DNA of 64,000 nt, from contig NZ_JAUSBN010000073.1 in the NCBI RefSeq assembly GCF_030651995.1, forward strand, positions 62,001 through 126,000, written 5' to 3'. Positions 7,621 to 14,898 of the stretch are shown piece by piece; within the stretch, counting starts at the first letter, position 1; every line of letters starts with the position of its first letter. The position numbers were made by a program, and so were the translations under genes. The DNA is from Reyranella sp. (GTDB lineage Bacteria; Pseudomonadota; Alphaproteobacteria; Reyranellales; Reyranellaceae). A model generated the notes under the pieces. That model saw only the letters and a list, made by a program, of their open reading frames with translations, was not told the origin of the DNA and did not search any database.

Positions 7621-7656
7621 AGCGGGCCGGCTGCCTGGACATCGGCGCCGCGACGG

Positions 7657-8274
7657 TCAGGCCTCGCGCCGGAAGGCGGCGTAGCTGAACTTCTGCTGCG
7701 ACCCCCACGGGGTCTCGTGCGTCTCTTCGGCTCGCTGAATCAGGCTGAACGCCGGACCGAGCCGCGCTGCCAGCGTCTCCGGACTGTAACGCTGCACGGG
7801 AAGGCCGCTGCACGAGTCGGGACCGTCGAGGGCGAAGGTCGCCATGATCACCGTCGAGCCGGCGGCGGTGCCGGTGCGCAACGCGGCGAGATAGGCGGTC
7901 TGGGTCTCGGGCGCGGTGAGAAAGTGGAAGACCGCCCGGTCGTGCCAGACGTCATAGGGGTGCGGCGGATGCCATGCGGTGATGTCGGCCACGACCCAAG
8001 CGACCTTGCCGGCGTCGCTGCCCCGCCGAAGCCTCGATTTCGCCAGCGCCGCTTCGGACACGTCGAGAACGGTGAGGTCCGTGTAGCCCCGGGCGAGCAG
8101 GTCGTCGACCAGCCTCGACGCACCGCCGCCGATGTCGACGATCGCCGCCGCCGGATCGGGCGCGGCCGCCGAGATCAGCTCGAGCGACCGCAGCGAATGC
8201 GGCTGGTACCAGCTCACCGCCGTCTCGGCCTTCGTCGTATAGACCTTTTCCCAATGGCTGCGCGTGCCGCTCAT
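7657..8274 (-). CDS. Class I SAM-dependent methyltransferase
   Basis: A 205-residue methyltransferase. It opens with 'MSGTRSHWEKVYTTKAETAVSWYQ', a start common in small SAM methyltransferases of the thiopurine/TehB-like group, followed by the SAM-binding 'IVDIGGGASRLVDDLL' (motif I), 'LTVLDVSEAAL' and 'VADITAWHPP'. ATG 8274 has GGAGG seven bases upstream. It lies 47 bases downstream of the DUF1971 gene, a domain that in TehB-like proteins is fused to a methyltransferase, so the two may act together in handling an oxyanion or toxic small molecule. Substrate not determinable from sequence. Confidence 0.88.
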   Translation of the reverse strand: MSGTRSHWEKVYTTKAETAVSWYQPHSLRSLELISAAAPDPAAAIVDIGGGASRLVDDLLARGYTDLTVLDVSEAALAKSRLRRGSDAGKVAWVVADITAWHPPHPYDVWHDRAVFHFLTAPETQTAYLAALRTGTAAGSTVIMATFALDGPDSCSGLPVQRYSPETLAARLGPAFSLIQRAEETHETPWGSQQKFSYAAFRREA

Positions 8275-8321
8275 GGGTGCCTCCCTCCCTCCAGCGACAC
8301 GCGCCGGAAGCACCTCACTCT

Positions 8322-8624
8322 TTACGCGATGTCGCCGCCGGCCGCACCTTCCGGCGGCTGGTCATGGAAATCGACCTGCATCCGCATTTTCCCGAGCGGC
8401 TCGACATGGTGTGTCTGCTGCGGCCGGATCAGGCCGGGACGGTCCGGGGTCAGGATCGTGCCGTCGGCGCCGGCACCGGGGCCATCGTCGAGGACGAGCC
8501 GCAGTTCGCCCTCGAGCACGCGGATCACGCCCCACACGCCGTCCTTCGTGCGGTGCTCCCGCCGCAGCGCCGCAGGCAGCGTCGTCTCGTCGAAGACCGG
8601 TGTGGATTTGTAGGGGGTGCTCAT
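8322..8624 (-). CDS. DUF1971 cupin-like protein
   Basis: A 100-residue protein matching DUF1971: 'YKSTPVFDETTLPAALRREH', 'TKDGVWGVIRVLEGELRLVL' and 'THHVEPLGKMRMQVDFHD'. The domain is a small cupin often fused to or next to TehB tellurite-resistance methyltransferases. Its ATG overlaps the stop of the alternative oxidase gene (ATGA), so translation is coupled, and a methyltransferase follows. It thus sits inside the NO-linked operon. Role uncertain. Confidence 0.85.
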   Translation of the reverse strand: MSTPYKSTPVFDETTLPAALRREHRTKDGVWGVIRVLEGELRLVLDDGPGAGADGTILTPDRPGLIRPQQTHHVEPLGKMRMQVDFHDQPPEGAAGGDIA

Positions 8625-9316
8625 GCGGCTAGCCGAATTTCTTCTGCGTGCTCAGGGTACGGCGCGGCCGGCGTCGCGACCGGGCGGCCGGCCAGCTCGT
8701 CGGCGAAGCCGTGGTTGACGTCGCGGTGATGGGCTTCGTCGGCCCGCACCACCAGCACCACGTCGCGGAGCGTGGCGTCGTCCGGCAGCTTCCAGTAGTG
8801 CCGCGCGATCGCGGGGGCGGGGACGTTGGGCGTGCGGCCCTCGTCCAGCTCGGCCAGGAAGTGGGTGTAGCTGATCACCGCCTCCTCCTCGAAATAGCCC
8901 ACGACCCGATGCGCCGTGCGCGCGCTCACCAGGTAGAGCGCGAAGAAGGCGAGGTAGAACACCCACTGCACGCCCAGCACCACCAGGCGCTCGAACAGCG
9001 TGGGCTTGGCCACCTCGATGAAGGTCATGAGGTGCATGCGCTCGTTCTCGGCTTCCTCCATCAGCGTGCGGATCCAGCCTTTGTCGTCGCACATGTTCCG
9101 GAGGCAGCGCAGGTGGGTGAGGGTGGCGCCGACCATGCCCGGCACCGCCGCGACCGTCTCCAGCACGATGGCGCGATGGCCGTAGCGCTTGGCGAAGAAG
9201 GTGTCGGCGCAGAAGCGCAGGGTCTTGGTGAAGCCAAGGGCCAGGCGGTCGCTGACGCCGTGCGCTTTGTGGTGCAGCCCGGGATCGACGGCGGGGACGG
9301 CGGCAGACGCAGTCAT
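8621..9316 (-). CDS. aox: Alternative oxidase (cyanide-insensitive ubiquinol oxidase)
   Basis: A 231-residue di-iron alternative oxidase. All four ligand motifs are present: 'LETVAAVPG', 'EEAENERMHLMTF', 'YFEEEAVISYTH' and 'RADEAHHRDVNH'. Between them a hydrophobic stretch ('RLVVLGVQWVFYLAFFALYLV') is the interfacial membrane-binding part. It oxidises ubiquinol and reduces oxygen to water without pumping protons and resists nitric oxide and cyanide. ATG 9316 has GAAGGAG upstream. It lies 14 bases after the truncated haemoglobin gene and opposite nsrR, so NO control is likely; in Vibrio fischeri AOX is known to be an NsrR target. Confidence 0.95.
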   Translation of the reverse strand: MTASAAVPAVDPGLHHKAHGVSDRLALGFTKTLRFCADTFFAKRYGHRAIVLETVAAVPGMVGATLTHLRCLRNMCDDKGWIRTLMEEAENERMHLMTFIEVAKPTLFERLVVLGVQWVFYLAFFALYLVSARTAHRVVGYFEEEAVISYTHFLAELDEGRTPNVPAPAIARHYWKLPDDATLRDVVLVVRADEAHHRDVNHGFADELAGRPVATPAAPYPEHAEEIRLAA

Positions 9317-9330
9317 GACACTTCTCCTTC

Positions 9331-9732
9331 TCAACCTATGCCCTGGAGCGCCCGGCTGCCGAGCGCCAGCTTGAAGCTCTCCGCGATGCGGGCGGCCTTG
9401 GCCTGCATCGAGCGGGCGGCGGCGGGCGGCATCTCCGCCTCCGTTGCCTCGCGCCAGAGCACGAGCCAGCGGTCGAACATCGCGGGCGTGATCCGCGCGC
9501 GGTGCTTCAGGTGGGCCGCCATCGGCATGCCCTTGTAGCGGCCGCTGGTCAGCATCAGGGACGACCAGAAGGCGGCGAGCTTGTCGAGGTGGTGGGGCCA
9601 GTCGTCGATCGCGTCGTTGAAGACCGGGCCGATCAGCGCGTCGGCGCGGACGGCGGCGTAGAAGCGGTCCACCAGCCGGGCCAGGCCCTCTTCGTCGACA
9701 CCTTCGATCTCATCAAACGCCAGGCCGCTCAT
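9331..9732 (-). CDS. Group III truncated haemoglobin
   Basis: A 133-residue truncated globin of group III: 'LVDRFYAAVRADALIGPVFN' at the N-terminus, 'WPHHLDKLAAFWSSLMLTSGRYKG' in the middle, with the proximal-His region 'HLKHRARITPAMFDRWLVLW'. Such proteins bind oxygen and NO and are usually tied to nitrosative or microaerobic stress. First gene of a run truncated Hb, AOX, DUF1971, methyltransferase on the minus strand, divergent from nsrR with two NsrR-like sites in the gap. The set looks like an NO-protection operon. Confidence 0.92.
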   Translation of the reverse strand: MSGLAFDEIEGVDEEGLARLVDRFYAAVRADALIGPVFNDAIDDWPHHLDKLAAFWSSLMLTSGRYKGMPMAAHLKHRARITPAMFDRWLVLWREATEAEMPPAAARSMQAKAARIAESFKLALGSRALQGIG

Positions 9733-9747
9733 CGCCTCGCTCCAATC

Positions 9748-9800
9748 ATGTATCTAGGGCACATCTATGGCGGGAGACTAAACATGTAAAGAAAATACAT
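9748..9800. promoter_or_regulatory. Two NsrR-like operators between trHb and nsrR
   Basis: Site A, 9784-9800, reads ATGTAAAG-A-AAATACAT: the right half is a perfect match to the known NsrR half-site ATGYATTT. It sits within a wider dyad ACATGTA (9782-9788)/TACATGT (9796-9802). Site B, 9748-9764, reads ATGTATCT-A-GGGCACAT, a weaker version. Their place between the divergent globin and nsrR genes fits autoregulation plus control of the globin/AOX operon. Confidence 0.65.
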
Positions 9801-9848
9801 GTATTATGAACGCCCGTTCGCCACCGTGTCGCAGGGACCAACGACCAG

Positions 9849-10268
9849 ATGCGCCTGACCCGTTACACCGACTACGCCCTGCGCGTGCTCACCTATCTCG
9901 GCGCCCAGCCCGACCGTGTCTGCTCGATCGCCGAGATCGCGCGCGGCTACGGCGTCTCGCAGAACCACCTGATGAAGGTGGCGCACGACCTGGGGAAGGC
10001 GGGCTACATCGAGGGCGTGCGCGGCCGCACCGGTGGCATCCGCCTCGCCAAGCCGCCCGAGAAGATCAACGTCGGCGCCGTGGTGCGCCGGATGGAGGAC
10101 GGCTTCGACCTGGTCGACTGCGACGCCTGCGCCATCGCCCCGGCCTGCGACCTGACCCGCGTTCTGGACGAGGCGCTGGCGGCCTTCATGGCCGTGCTCG
10201 ACCGCTACACGCTGGCGGACTTGCTGAAGCGGCAGACGAAGCTGCTGCGGTTGTTGGGGGCGGGGTAG
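9849..10268 (+). CDS. nsrR: NsrR-type Rrf2 regulator, NO-sensing
   Basis: A 139-residue Rrf2-family repressor: 'MRLTRYTDYALRVLTYLG' and the wHTH 'SIAEIARGYGVSQNHLMKVAHDL', then 'RGRTGGIRLAKPPEKINVGAVVR'. Three cysteines (91, 94, 100; 'CDACAIAPAC') can hold an Fe-S cluster that NO destroys, and the C-terminal 'YTLADLL' is typical of NsrR rather than IscR. The Cys spacing is a little tighter than in the E. coli protein. It is divergent from the globin/AOX operon, which it likely represses. Confidence 0.9.
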   Translation: MRLTRYTDYALRVLTYLGAQPDRVCSIAEIARGYGVSQNHLMKVAHDLGKAGYIEGVRGRTGGIRLAKPPEKINVGAVVRRMEDGFDLVDCDACAIAPACDLTRVLDEALAAFMAVLDRYTLADLLKRQTKLLRLLGAG

Positions 10269-10334
10269 GGCGAGGAGCCCGGCCGATCGGCGACCGGGTG
10301 AGAAGCGAAACGCGCCCGCAGGACTCTTCGATGC

Positions 10335-10892
10335 CTACAGTTGAAGAGGCTGCGAGGGAGAAGGGCAGCTCTCTGCTGTCGTCCGCAGGAAGGAGCCGTC
10401 CGGGTTGATGCAGCTCAACTCGCGAACCGGCGGTGTCGCAGGCTCAGGGATTCGCGGGGTCGACGAAGCGGGTACGACCGGCGCCGGCGCAACCGATGGA
10501 GTCGTTGTCGTCGTGACCGGTTGGGGGACGTTCTGTATGGGCAGTGGCATGACGGCCCCGCACCGTTGCTCGGCAAGCGTTGCCAGATATTGCTGACGGG
10601 CCTGCAACGCGGCGACTTCCTTGGGCGCGGCACCCTGGAAGTCCATGGCGAACCAGAGCGGCCAGATGATGAGACCGGCAACGCCGGCGGCCACGTTCTG
10701 TGCCACCTTGGCGCCTTCCTCGCTGCCGAGTTCGATCACCTTCTTGTTGTTGGCCTGAACCTCGGCGTTGATCGCCGCGCAATCCATGTAACGGTCCTGA
10801 GCCTGAACGACCGCAACGGGAGCCGGCGCACGTCCGGCACATGCGGACACGACCAAGGCTGCCCCAAGGACACCGAATAGCTGCATTTTCAT
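10335..10892 (-). CDS. Predicted lipoprotein of unknown function
   Basis: A 185-residue protein with a lipoprotein signal (MKMQLFGVLGAALVVSACAG, lipobox SAC). GGGGAG lies before the ATG at 10892; the longer frame to 10997 is not used. After the signal comes a helical region, then a short hydrophobic stretch 'VAAGVAGLIIWPLWFAMDFQG' that could insert in a membrane, and a Pro/Thr-rich tail. The pattern is seen in small alphaproteobacterial envelope proteins with no assigned role. Monocistronic. Confidence 0.7.
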   Translation of the reverse strand: MKMQLFGVLGAALVVSACAGRAPAPVAVVQAQDRYMDCAAINAEVQANNKKVIELGSEEGAKVAQNVAAGVAGLIIWPLWFAMDFQGAAPKEVAALQARQQYLATLAEQRCGAVMPLPIQNVPQPVTTTTTPSVAPAPVVPASSTPRIPEPATPPVRELSCINPDGSFLRTTAESCPSPSQPLQL

Positions 10893-11135
10893 TGGTTTCT
10901 CTCCCCGGTGTTCATCTACGGGGAATCCGCTGGGCCGTACAACCATCAAAGAGCCGGTGGTAAGGAAATTCGTCGCCAACGCGAAATACTTGTGCAACCA
11001 AAGGCCGCCCGGCGCGGCTCGGCGTGCTGGCCGCTATAGCCGCGCCGCGGGCCTATATCGATCCTGTTGATCCTACTGTATGCGGTGAGGAAGAGAGAGG
11101 CGAGCCAGCCCACAGGCGAAGAAGGACAGGCCTTT

Positions 11136-11699
11136 TCACGGTATCGAGATCTCTTGGGCCTCCCGCGCCGGTAACGCCCATCGCGAGCGGGCCTCGTTCA
11201 GCACGTCGGCGACGCGCTGGGGTGGGAGTTCCCAGAGGCTGCCCAGTTCGAGCCTTCCGGTGAGGCGGCGCCGCCAGGCCGGCTTCGGCGGGCCCTCGTG
11301 CGTGAATTCTCCGACGACGACGGTGAACCGCCGCGGCCTGGACAACACGTAGAAACGGGCGAAGGCGCTCCAGGGATATTCGAAGGTGCGGAACGTCGGG
11401 CGCCAGATCAGTCCGTGCGGATCGAGGATGAGCGTCGCGGGGCGAACCGCCATCGCACCGCCCGTCACGATGCCAAGTCCCAGAAAGCCCAGGAAGATGA
11501 GATGCCATGCGGAGTACACGCGCACGGGGATCAGCAGGATGAGACCGCCCACGACCGTCAGACCCAAGCATATCAACGACAGTTTCAGCCGGTCCTGGCG
11601 CAGCACGATCGGCGGATCGTCGAGCGAGCCTTCGACCGCCGGCATCCATTTGGGAAGCCCGAGCTCTTCCTTCGTTCGCAGTCTGGCGTGCCGTGTCAT
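11136..11699 (-). CDS. Membrane protein with two TM helices and a PH-like domain
   Basis: A 187-residue protein with two adjacent membrane helices at about residues 41-60 and 64-88 ('LSLICLGLTVVGGLILLIPV', 'LIFLGFLGLGIVTGGAMAV') and then a beta-rich part ('LILDPHGLIWRPTFRTFEYPW') resembling bacterial PH-like membrane proteins. The N-terminus is charged and probably cytoplasmic. The lipoprotein 11732-11986 lies just upstream on the same strand with a 32-base gap, so the two may be cotranscribed. Function unknown. Confidence 0.65.
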   Translation of the reverse strand: MTRHARLRTKEELGLPKWMPAVEGSLDDPPIVLRQDRLKLSLICLGLTVVGGLILLIPVRVYSAWHLIFLGFLGLGIVTGGAMAVRPATLILDPHGLIWRPTFRTFEYPWSAFARFYVLSRPRRFTVVVGEFTHEGPPKPAWRRRLTGRLELGSLWELPPQRVADVLNEARSRWALPAREAQEISIP

Positions 11700-11731
11700 C
11701 GGTCCCGCCGATCTTGCCGCGCGGACCGGGC

Positions 11732-11986
11732 TCAGTACTTCGTGTCGCCGCCGCCGCTGTCGGCACCGCGCGCCGAGTCTTCCTTGATGCGCTGCATGAG
11801 CATGGTCGAGGAACTAGTGGTGCCGTTCCACGTCGCGTTGACGTTGGAGCGGACGCCCATGTAGCGCTCCGACGCCGCGCCGGTGGCGCCGGGATTGCCG
11901 CTGGGGGTGCCGGCAGTGCCGGTGTCGCTGCCGCTGCAGCCGGCCAGGATCAGGAACATTGCCGCGAACGGCACTTTCATCGACAT
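11732..11986 (-). CDS. Small predicted lipoprotein
   Basis: An 84-residue exported protein. ATG 11986 has GGAG five bases upstream and starts a lipoprotein signal (MSMKVPFAAMFLILAGCSG, lipobox AGC). The mature part is Ser/Thr/Gly-rich with 'SERYMGVRSNVNATWNGTTS' and a polar C-terminus. Unknown role in the envelope. A GCAAC-N16-TGTT element 33 bases upstream resembles the stress-type promoter motif found elsewhere in this window, with one mismatch in the -10 part. Confidence 0.6.
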   Translation of the reverse strand: MSMKVPFAAMFLILAGCSGSDTGTAGTPSGNPGATGAASERYMGVRSNVNATWNGTTSSSTMLMQRIKEDSARGADSGGGDTKY

Positions 11987-12018
11987 GGAATCTCCGCTGA
12001 AGACAGGCTGGTCCCGCC

Positions 12019-12043
12019 AACAGGCGACCGTTGGCGACGTTGC
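12019..12043 (-). promoter_or_regulatory. Weak stress-type promoter candidate (GCAAC-N16-TGTT)
   Basis: On the minus strand GCAAC (12043-12039) is followed after 16 bases by TGTT (12022-12019), 33 bases before the lipoprotein ATG. It differs from the recurrent GCAAC-N16-CGTT motif by one base. Confidence 0.25.
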
Positions 12044-12115
12044 ATGCTTCTCCTCGGGCGGGGCGTTGGCAAAGCCGTTGGCGGAACCGCCGCACCTGTA
12101 TAGACAGCACGCGTC

Positions 12116-13279
12116 ATGACGATCGGCGATCCCGGCTCCGGCCACGCCCCCGGACGATGGAAGCTCGTGCGCTGGGCGGCCTCGTCGGCGACGCTGGGCT
12201 TCCCGCAGGCTGCAGCCCCGGTCGCCTTCGCGCTGCTGGCCGTCGGCCTGGGCGGCGAGGCGAGCGGCGGTGCCGCCATGATCCTGGCCATGACCTTGGC
12301 GCAGGTGGCGGGCGCGCTGCCGCTCACGCGGCTTGGCCGCGGCCTGCCGATAGCCACCTTTCTGAAGCTGCTGCTGGCGGCCCGCACCGCCGCGCTGGTG
12401 GCCATCGCGCTGGGCGCGGCCTTCGGGATGTCGCTTCCGTGGCTGATCGCGCTCGCCGCCGCCGCCGGCCTGGTGAACGGCGCCGCCGCCGGCACCCTGC
12501 GCGCGGTCCTCAACCAGTTCGCGCCGGTCTCGGGCATGTCACGCGCGCTGGGGATCGCGGCCACGCTCAACGAACTCACCTTCGTCGCCGCGCCGGTGGT
12601 GGCCTCGGGCCTCGGCTCGATCTCGCCGGTGTTCGGCATCGTGGCGATGGCGGCCGTGGGCGCGCTGCCGGCCCTGCTGATCCCGAACCTCGGCCCGGCC
12701 GCGCGTCCCGAAGACATCCCGCGCGAACGAACGTCGATCCTGAGTCCGCCGATCCTGCTGTGGCTCGCCTGCACGGCGGCGGGCGGCGCAACCGTGGCCG
12801 CCATCGAGATCGGCGCCGTCGCGCTGGCGCTGGCCTTCGGCTACCAGCCGGCGCTGGCGATCCTGTTCACGGTGCCGCTGTGCCTCGCTTCGGTGGCGGG
12901 CGGGATCTGGGTCAGCGTGCGCAACCGGCGGCCGTCGCGCCGCACGGTGATGGCGCAGCTTCTGGTCATGTGCGCCGGCTCGGCGCTGGCGGCGGCCGGC
13001 CTCTCGGTGGCCGCGACGCTCGTCGGCGCGGTGCTGATCGGCCTCGTGCTGGCGCCGCTGGCGACCCACTACTCGCTGATCCTCGACACGCTGGCGCCAC
13101 CGCACCGCCGCCCGGAAGTCTTCGCCCTGATGCGCACCGCCAACGCCTGCGGCGTCATCCTCGCCAGCGCTCTGCTGACGGCGGCGCCGCTGCCGGTCGC
13201 GCTGCTCGCGATCACGGGGGTGATGGTGGCGGCGACGGTCGCAGTGGGCGTGGCGGGGATGAGGGGGCGGGCGACCTGA
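12116..13279 (+). CDS. MFS-type transporter
   Basis: A 387-residue integral membrane protein with about 11-12 hydrophobic segments, Ala/Gly/Leu-rich throughout. The loop 'TRLGRGLPIATFLKLLL' after the second helix resembles the MFS motif A region, and the middle charged loop (about residues 197-206, 'ARPEDIPRERT') divides two six-helix halves. Close to sugar- or drug-type MFS carriers of actinobacteria and alphaproteobacteria; substrate unknown. No regulator or enzyme is cotranscribed; the neighbour on the other strand is a lipoprotein gene. Confidence 0.8.
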   Translation: MTIGDPGSGHAPGRWKLVRWAASSATLGFPQAAAPVAFALLAVGLGGEASGGAAMILAMTLAQVAGALPLTRLGRGLPIATFLKLLLAARTAALVAIALGAAFGMSLPWLIALAAAAGLVNGAAAGTLRAVLNQFAPVSGMSRALGIAATLNELTFVAAPVVASGLGSISPVFGIVAMAAVGALPALLIPNLGPAARPEDIPRERTSILSPPILLWLACTAAGGATVAAIEIGAVALALAFGYQPALAILFTVPLCLASVAGGIWVSVRNRRPSRRTVMAQLLVMCAGSALAAAGLSVAATLVGAVLIGLVLAPLATHYSLILDTLAPPHRRPEVFALMRTANACGVILASALLTAAPLPVALLAITGVMVAATVAVGVAGMRGRAT

Positions 13280-13345
13280 GGCCCTGATACTCCTTCGGAG
13301 AGGGGGGCGATGGTCGCAAACGGCAGGCGATGCTAGCGTTGCGCC

Positions 13346-14044
13346 ATGTGCGGAAAGTTCACGGCCCAGGCCTCGTGGCGCGAGGTCGTCGCCTTCTCGC
13401 AGCCGATCGCCGCCGAAAGCGGCGGCGATGAAGGCGGCGGGGGCGACGAGATCGTCACCTATCGCGTCGGCGGCGCGCTGCCGGTGATCGTGTGGGATGC
13501 CGAGGCCGGGAAGCGGCGCGTCGTGCCGATGCGCTGGGGCTTTCCCGATCCGAAGGACTGGCGGCGGCCGCGGCCGATCCATGCGCGCGCCGAGACCGTC
13601 GAGATCAAGGAGCCGTTCCGCAAGCCGTTTCACGACGGCCAGCGCGGCATCGTCGTGTTCCGCACCTTCAACGAGGGCGAGGAAGTCTTCAAGCCGTCGG
13701 GCCGGCCGGAGACGCGGCAATGGACGATCGATCCGCAGGACGGCCGGCCGCGCGGCTTCGCCTTCGTGTGGCGGCGCTACTCGATTGGAGGCCAGCCGGC
13801 GCCGCTGCTGTTCTGCGTCATGGTGACGGTGCCGGCCAACGAGCTGATCCGCCGCACGGTCAAGGCGCGGGAAGACGACCCGCGCATGCCGGCGATTCTC
13901 GATGACGATGCCTGGGCGAGCTGGCTCGGCGAGGACGGCGCCGACGCCGCGACCGCCAAGGCGCTGCTCAGGACGATGGAAGGCGTGAACTGGACCTCGG
14001 CGGTGGAGCCCAGGAAGCCTAGGTCGCGGAAGGAGCCGGCGTAG
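13346..14044 (+). CDS. SRAP (YedK/HMCES-like) protein with altered active-site positions
   Basis: A 232-residue SRAP-domain protein. The invariant N-terminal 'MCG' is present, so Cys2, which bonds to abasic sites in single-stranded DNA, would be exposed after Met removal; 'MRWGFPDP' also fits. But the usual 'NARAE' Asn is His here ('IHARAET', residues 78-84), the 'GFYEW' segment is replaced by 'RTFNEGEEVF', and the conserved His before 'RMP' is missing ('EDDPRMPAIL', 176-184). It may bind abasic DNA with different release chemistry, or serve another role. No LexA site is evident upstream. Confidence 0.8.
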   Translation: MCGKFTAQASWREVVAFSQPIAAESGGDEGGGGDEIVTYRVGGALPVIVWDAEAGKRRVVPMRWGFPDPKDWRRPRPIHARAETVEIKEPFRKPFHDGQRGIVVFRTFNEGEEVFKPSGRPETRQWTIDPQDGRPRGFAFVWRRYSIGGQPAPLLFCVMVTVPANELIRRTVKAREDDPRMPAILDDDAWASWLGEDGADAATAKALLRTMEGVNWTSAVEPRKPRSRKEPA

Positions 14045-14051
14045 ACCCGGT

Positions 14052-14453
14052 CTATTTCCCGCGCTTGGCCAGCCAGGCCTTCATCTCGGCGATTTCCCTC
14101 TCCTGGTCGGCGATGATCTTCTCGGCCAGCTTGCGGACCTCGGGATCCTTGCCGTACTGCAGCTCGATCCTCGCCATGTCGATGGCGCCCTGGTGATGCG
14201 GGATCATCCCGCGCACGAAATCGACGTCGGGATCGCCGGTCAGCGGCACGTTCATGTCCTTCATCATCGCCATGTGCGCTTCCTTCTGCGCCCTGACGGA
14301 CGGCGGATCGGAAGGCTGGGGCATCATGTCCTGCATCCCCGACATGCCCTGCGCATTGGGCCCGCTGCCGTGAGTGTGCGCCTGTGCGAAGGCGTTGCCT
14401 GCCAGCGAGATCAGCAGCGCGGCGGCGGTGGTGGCGATCGCTATCGTCTTCAT
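14052..14453 (-). CDS. DUF305 periplasmic protein (metal-resistance associated)
   Basis: A 133-residue exported protein with a signal peptide (to about residue 23, ...GNAFAQ), a Met/His-rich segment ('[19 protein letters not shown]') and the DUF305 core '[28 protein letters not shown]' ending '[20 protein letters not shown]'. The domain is a four-helix ferritin-like fold common in copper and heavy-metal resistance loci; the paired His in 'PHHQGA' are candidate metal ligands. ATG 14453 has AGGAG upstream. Last gene of the minus-strand metal locus. Confidence 0.9.
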   Translation of the reverse strand: MKTIAIATTAAALLISLAGNAFAQAHTHGSGPNAQGMSGMQDMMPQPSDPPSVRAQKEAHMAMMKDMNVPLTGDPDVDFVRGMIPHHQGAIDMARIELQYGKDPEVRKLAEKIIADQEREIAEMKAWLAKRGK

Positions 14454-14472
14454 GATTTTCTCCTGTGTTGCT

Positions 14473-14868
14473 TCAGTTGAACCGGGCCTGCGCGACGGTC
14501 CCGTCCGGGGCCGTGAGCTGGATGACGCCCTTTGGCGGCGACGGAAGCGGCGCCGGCGCGGTGCCGGTCAGCCGGTCGGTGCCCTCGGGCTGCAGCGGGA
14601 TGCGCTGCGGCTTGCCCTCGATCACCAGGATTGCGAGGGCCTTGAAGCCGGTGGCCGGCAGCGGCGCGTCTTTGGCGTCGGAGACGAACACTTCGAGGCG
14701 CGTTCCCTTGCCGACCAGTTCGACATGATACTTGCCGGCGTCGGTGAGCTGGCCGCCGTTGGGCCCCTTGGCATCGTGTGCGCGGGCGGGAGGCACAGCG
14801 GTCCCCAGGGTCCAGGGGACCACTGTGGCCAGTGCGGCCGCGCCGAGGATGATCCGTCGTCTCGTCAT
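14473..14868 (-). CDS. Periplasmic protein of the heavy-metal efflux locus
   Basis: A 131-residue exported protein with a twin-Arg-like N-terminus ([19 protein letters not shown]) and a cut near 'PARAHDAKG'. The mature part begins '[25 protein letters not shown]', a start seen in small proteins encoded with CzcA-type pumps. It also resembles part of the N-terminal region of the adaptor at 18037 (both have a beta-domain reading '...YRLD/YHVEL'), so it may be a metal-sensing or chaperone module. It lies between the pump gene and DUF305, 30 and 19 bases apart, in one operon. Exact role unknown. Confidence 0.75.
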   Translation of the reverse strand: MTRRRIILGAAALATVVPWTLGTAVPPARAHDAKGPNGGQLTDAGKYHVELVGKGTRLEVFVSDAKDAPLPATGFKALAILVIEGKPQRIPLQPEGTDRLTGTAPAPLPSPPKGVIQLTAPDGTVAQARFN

Positions 14869-14898
14869 GGGGTGTCCCTCTCTTTCACTCTTGGCTGA

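Noticed and set aside
13316-13340. GCAAA-N16-CGTT before the SRAP gene as another stress promoter
   Set aside because: One mismatch in the -35 part and the -10 would lie only five bases before the ATG, so it would need a leaderless start.
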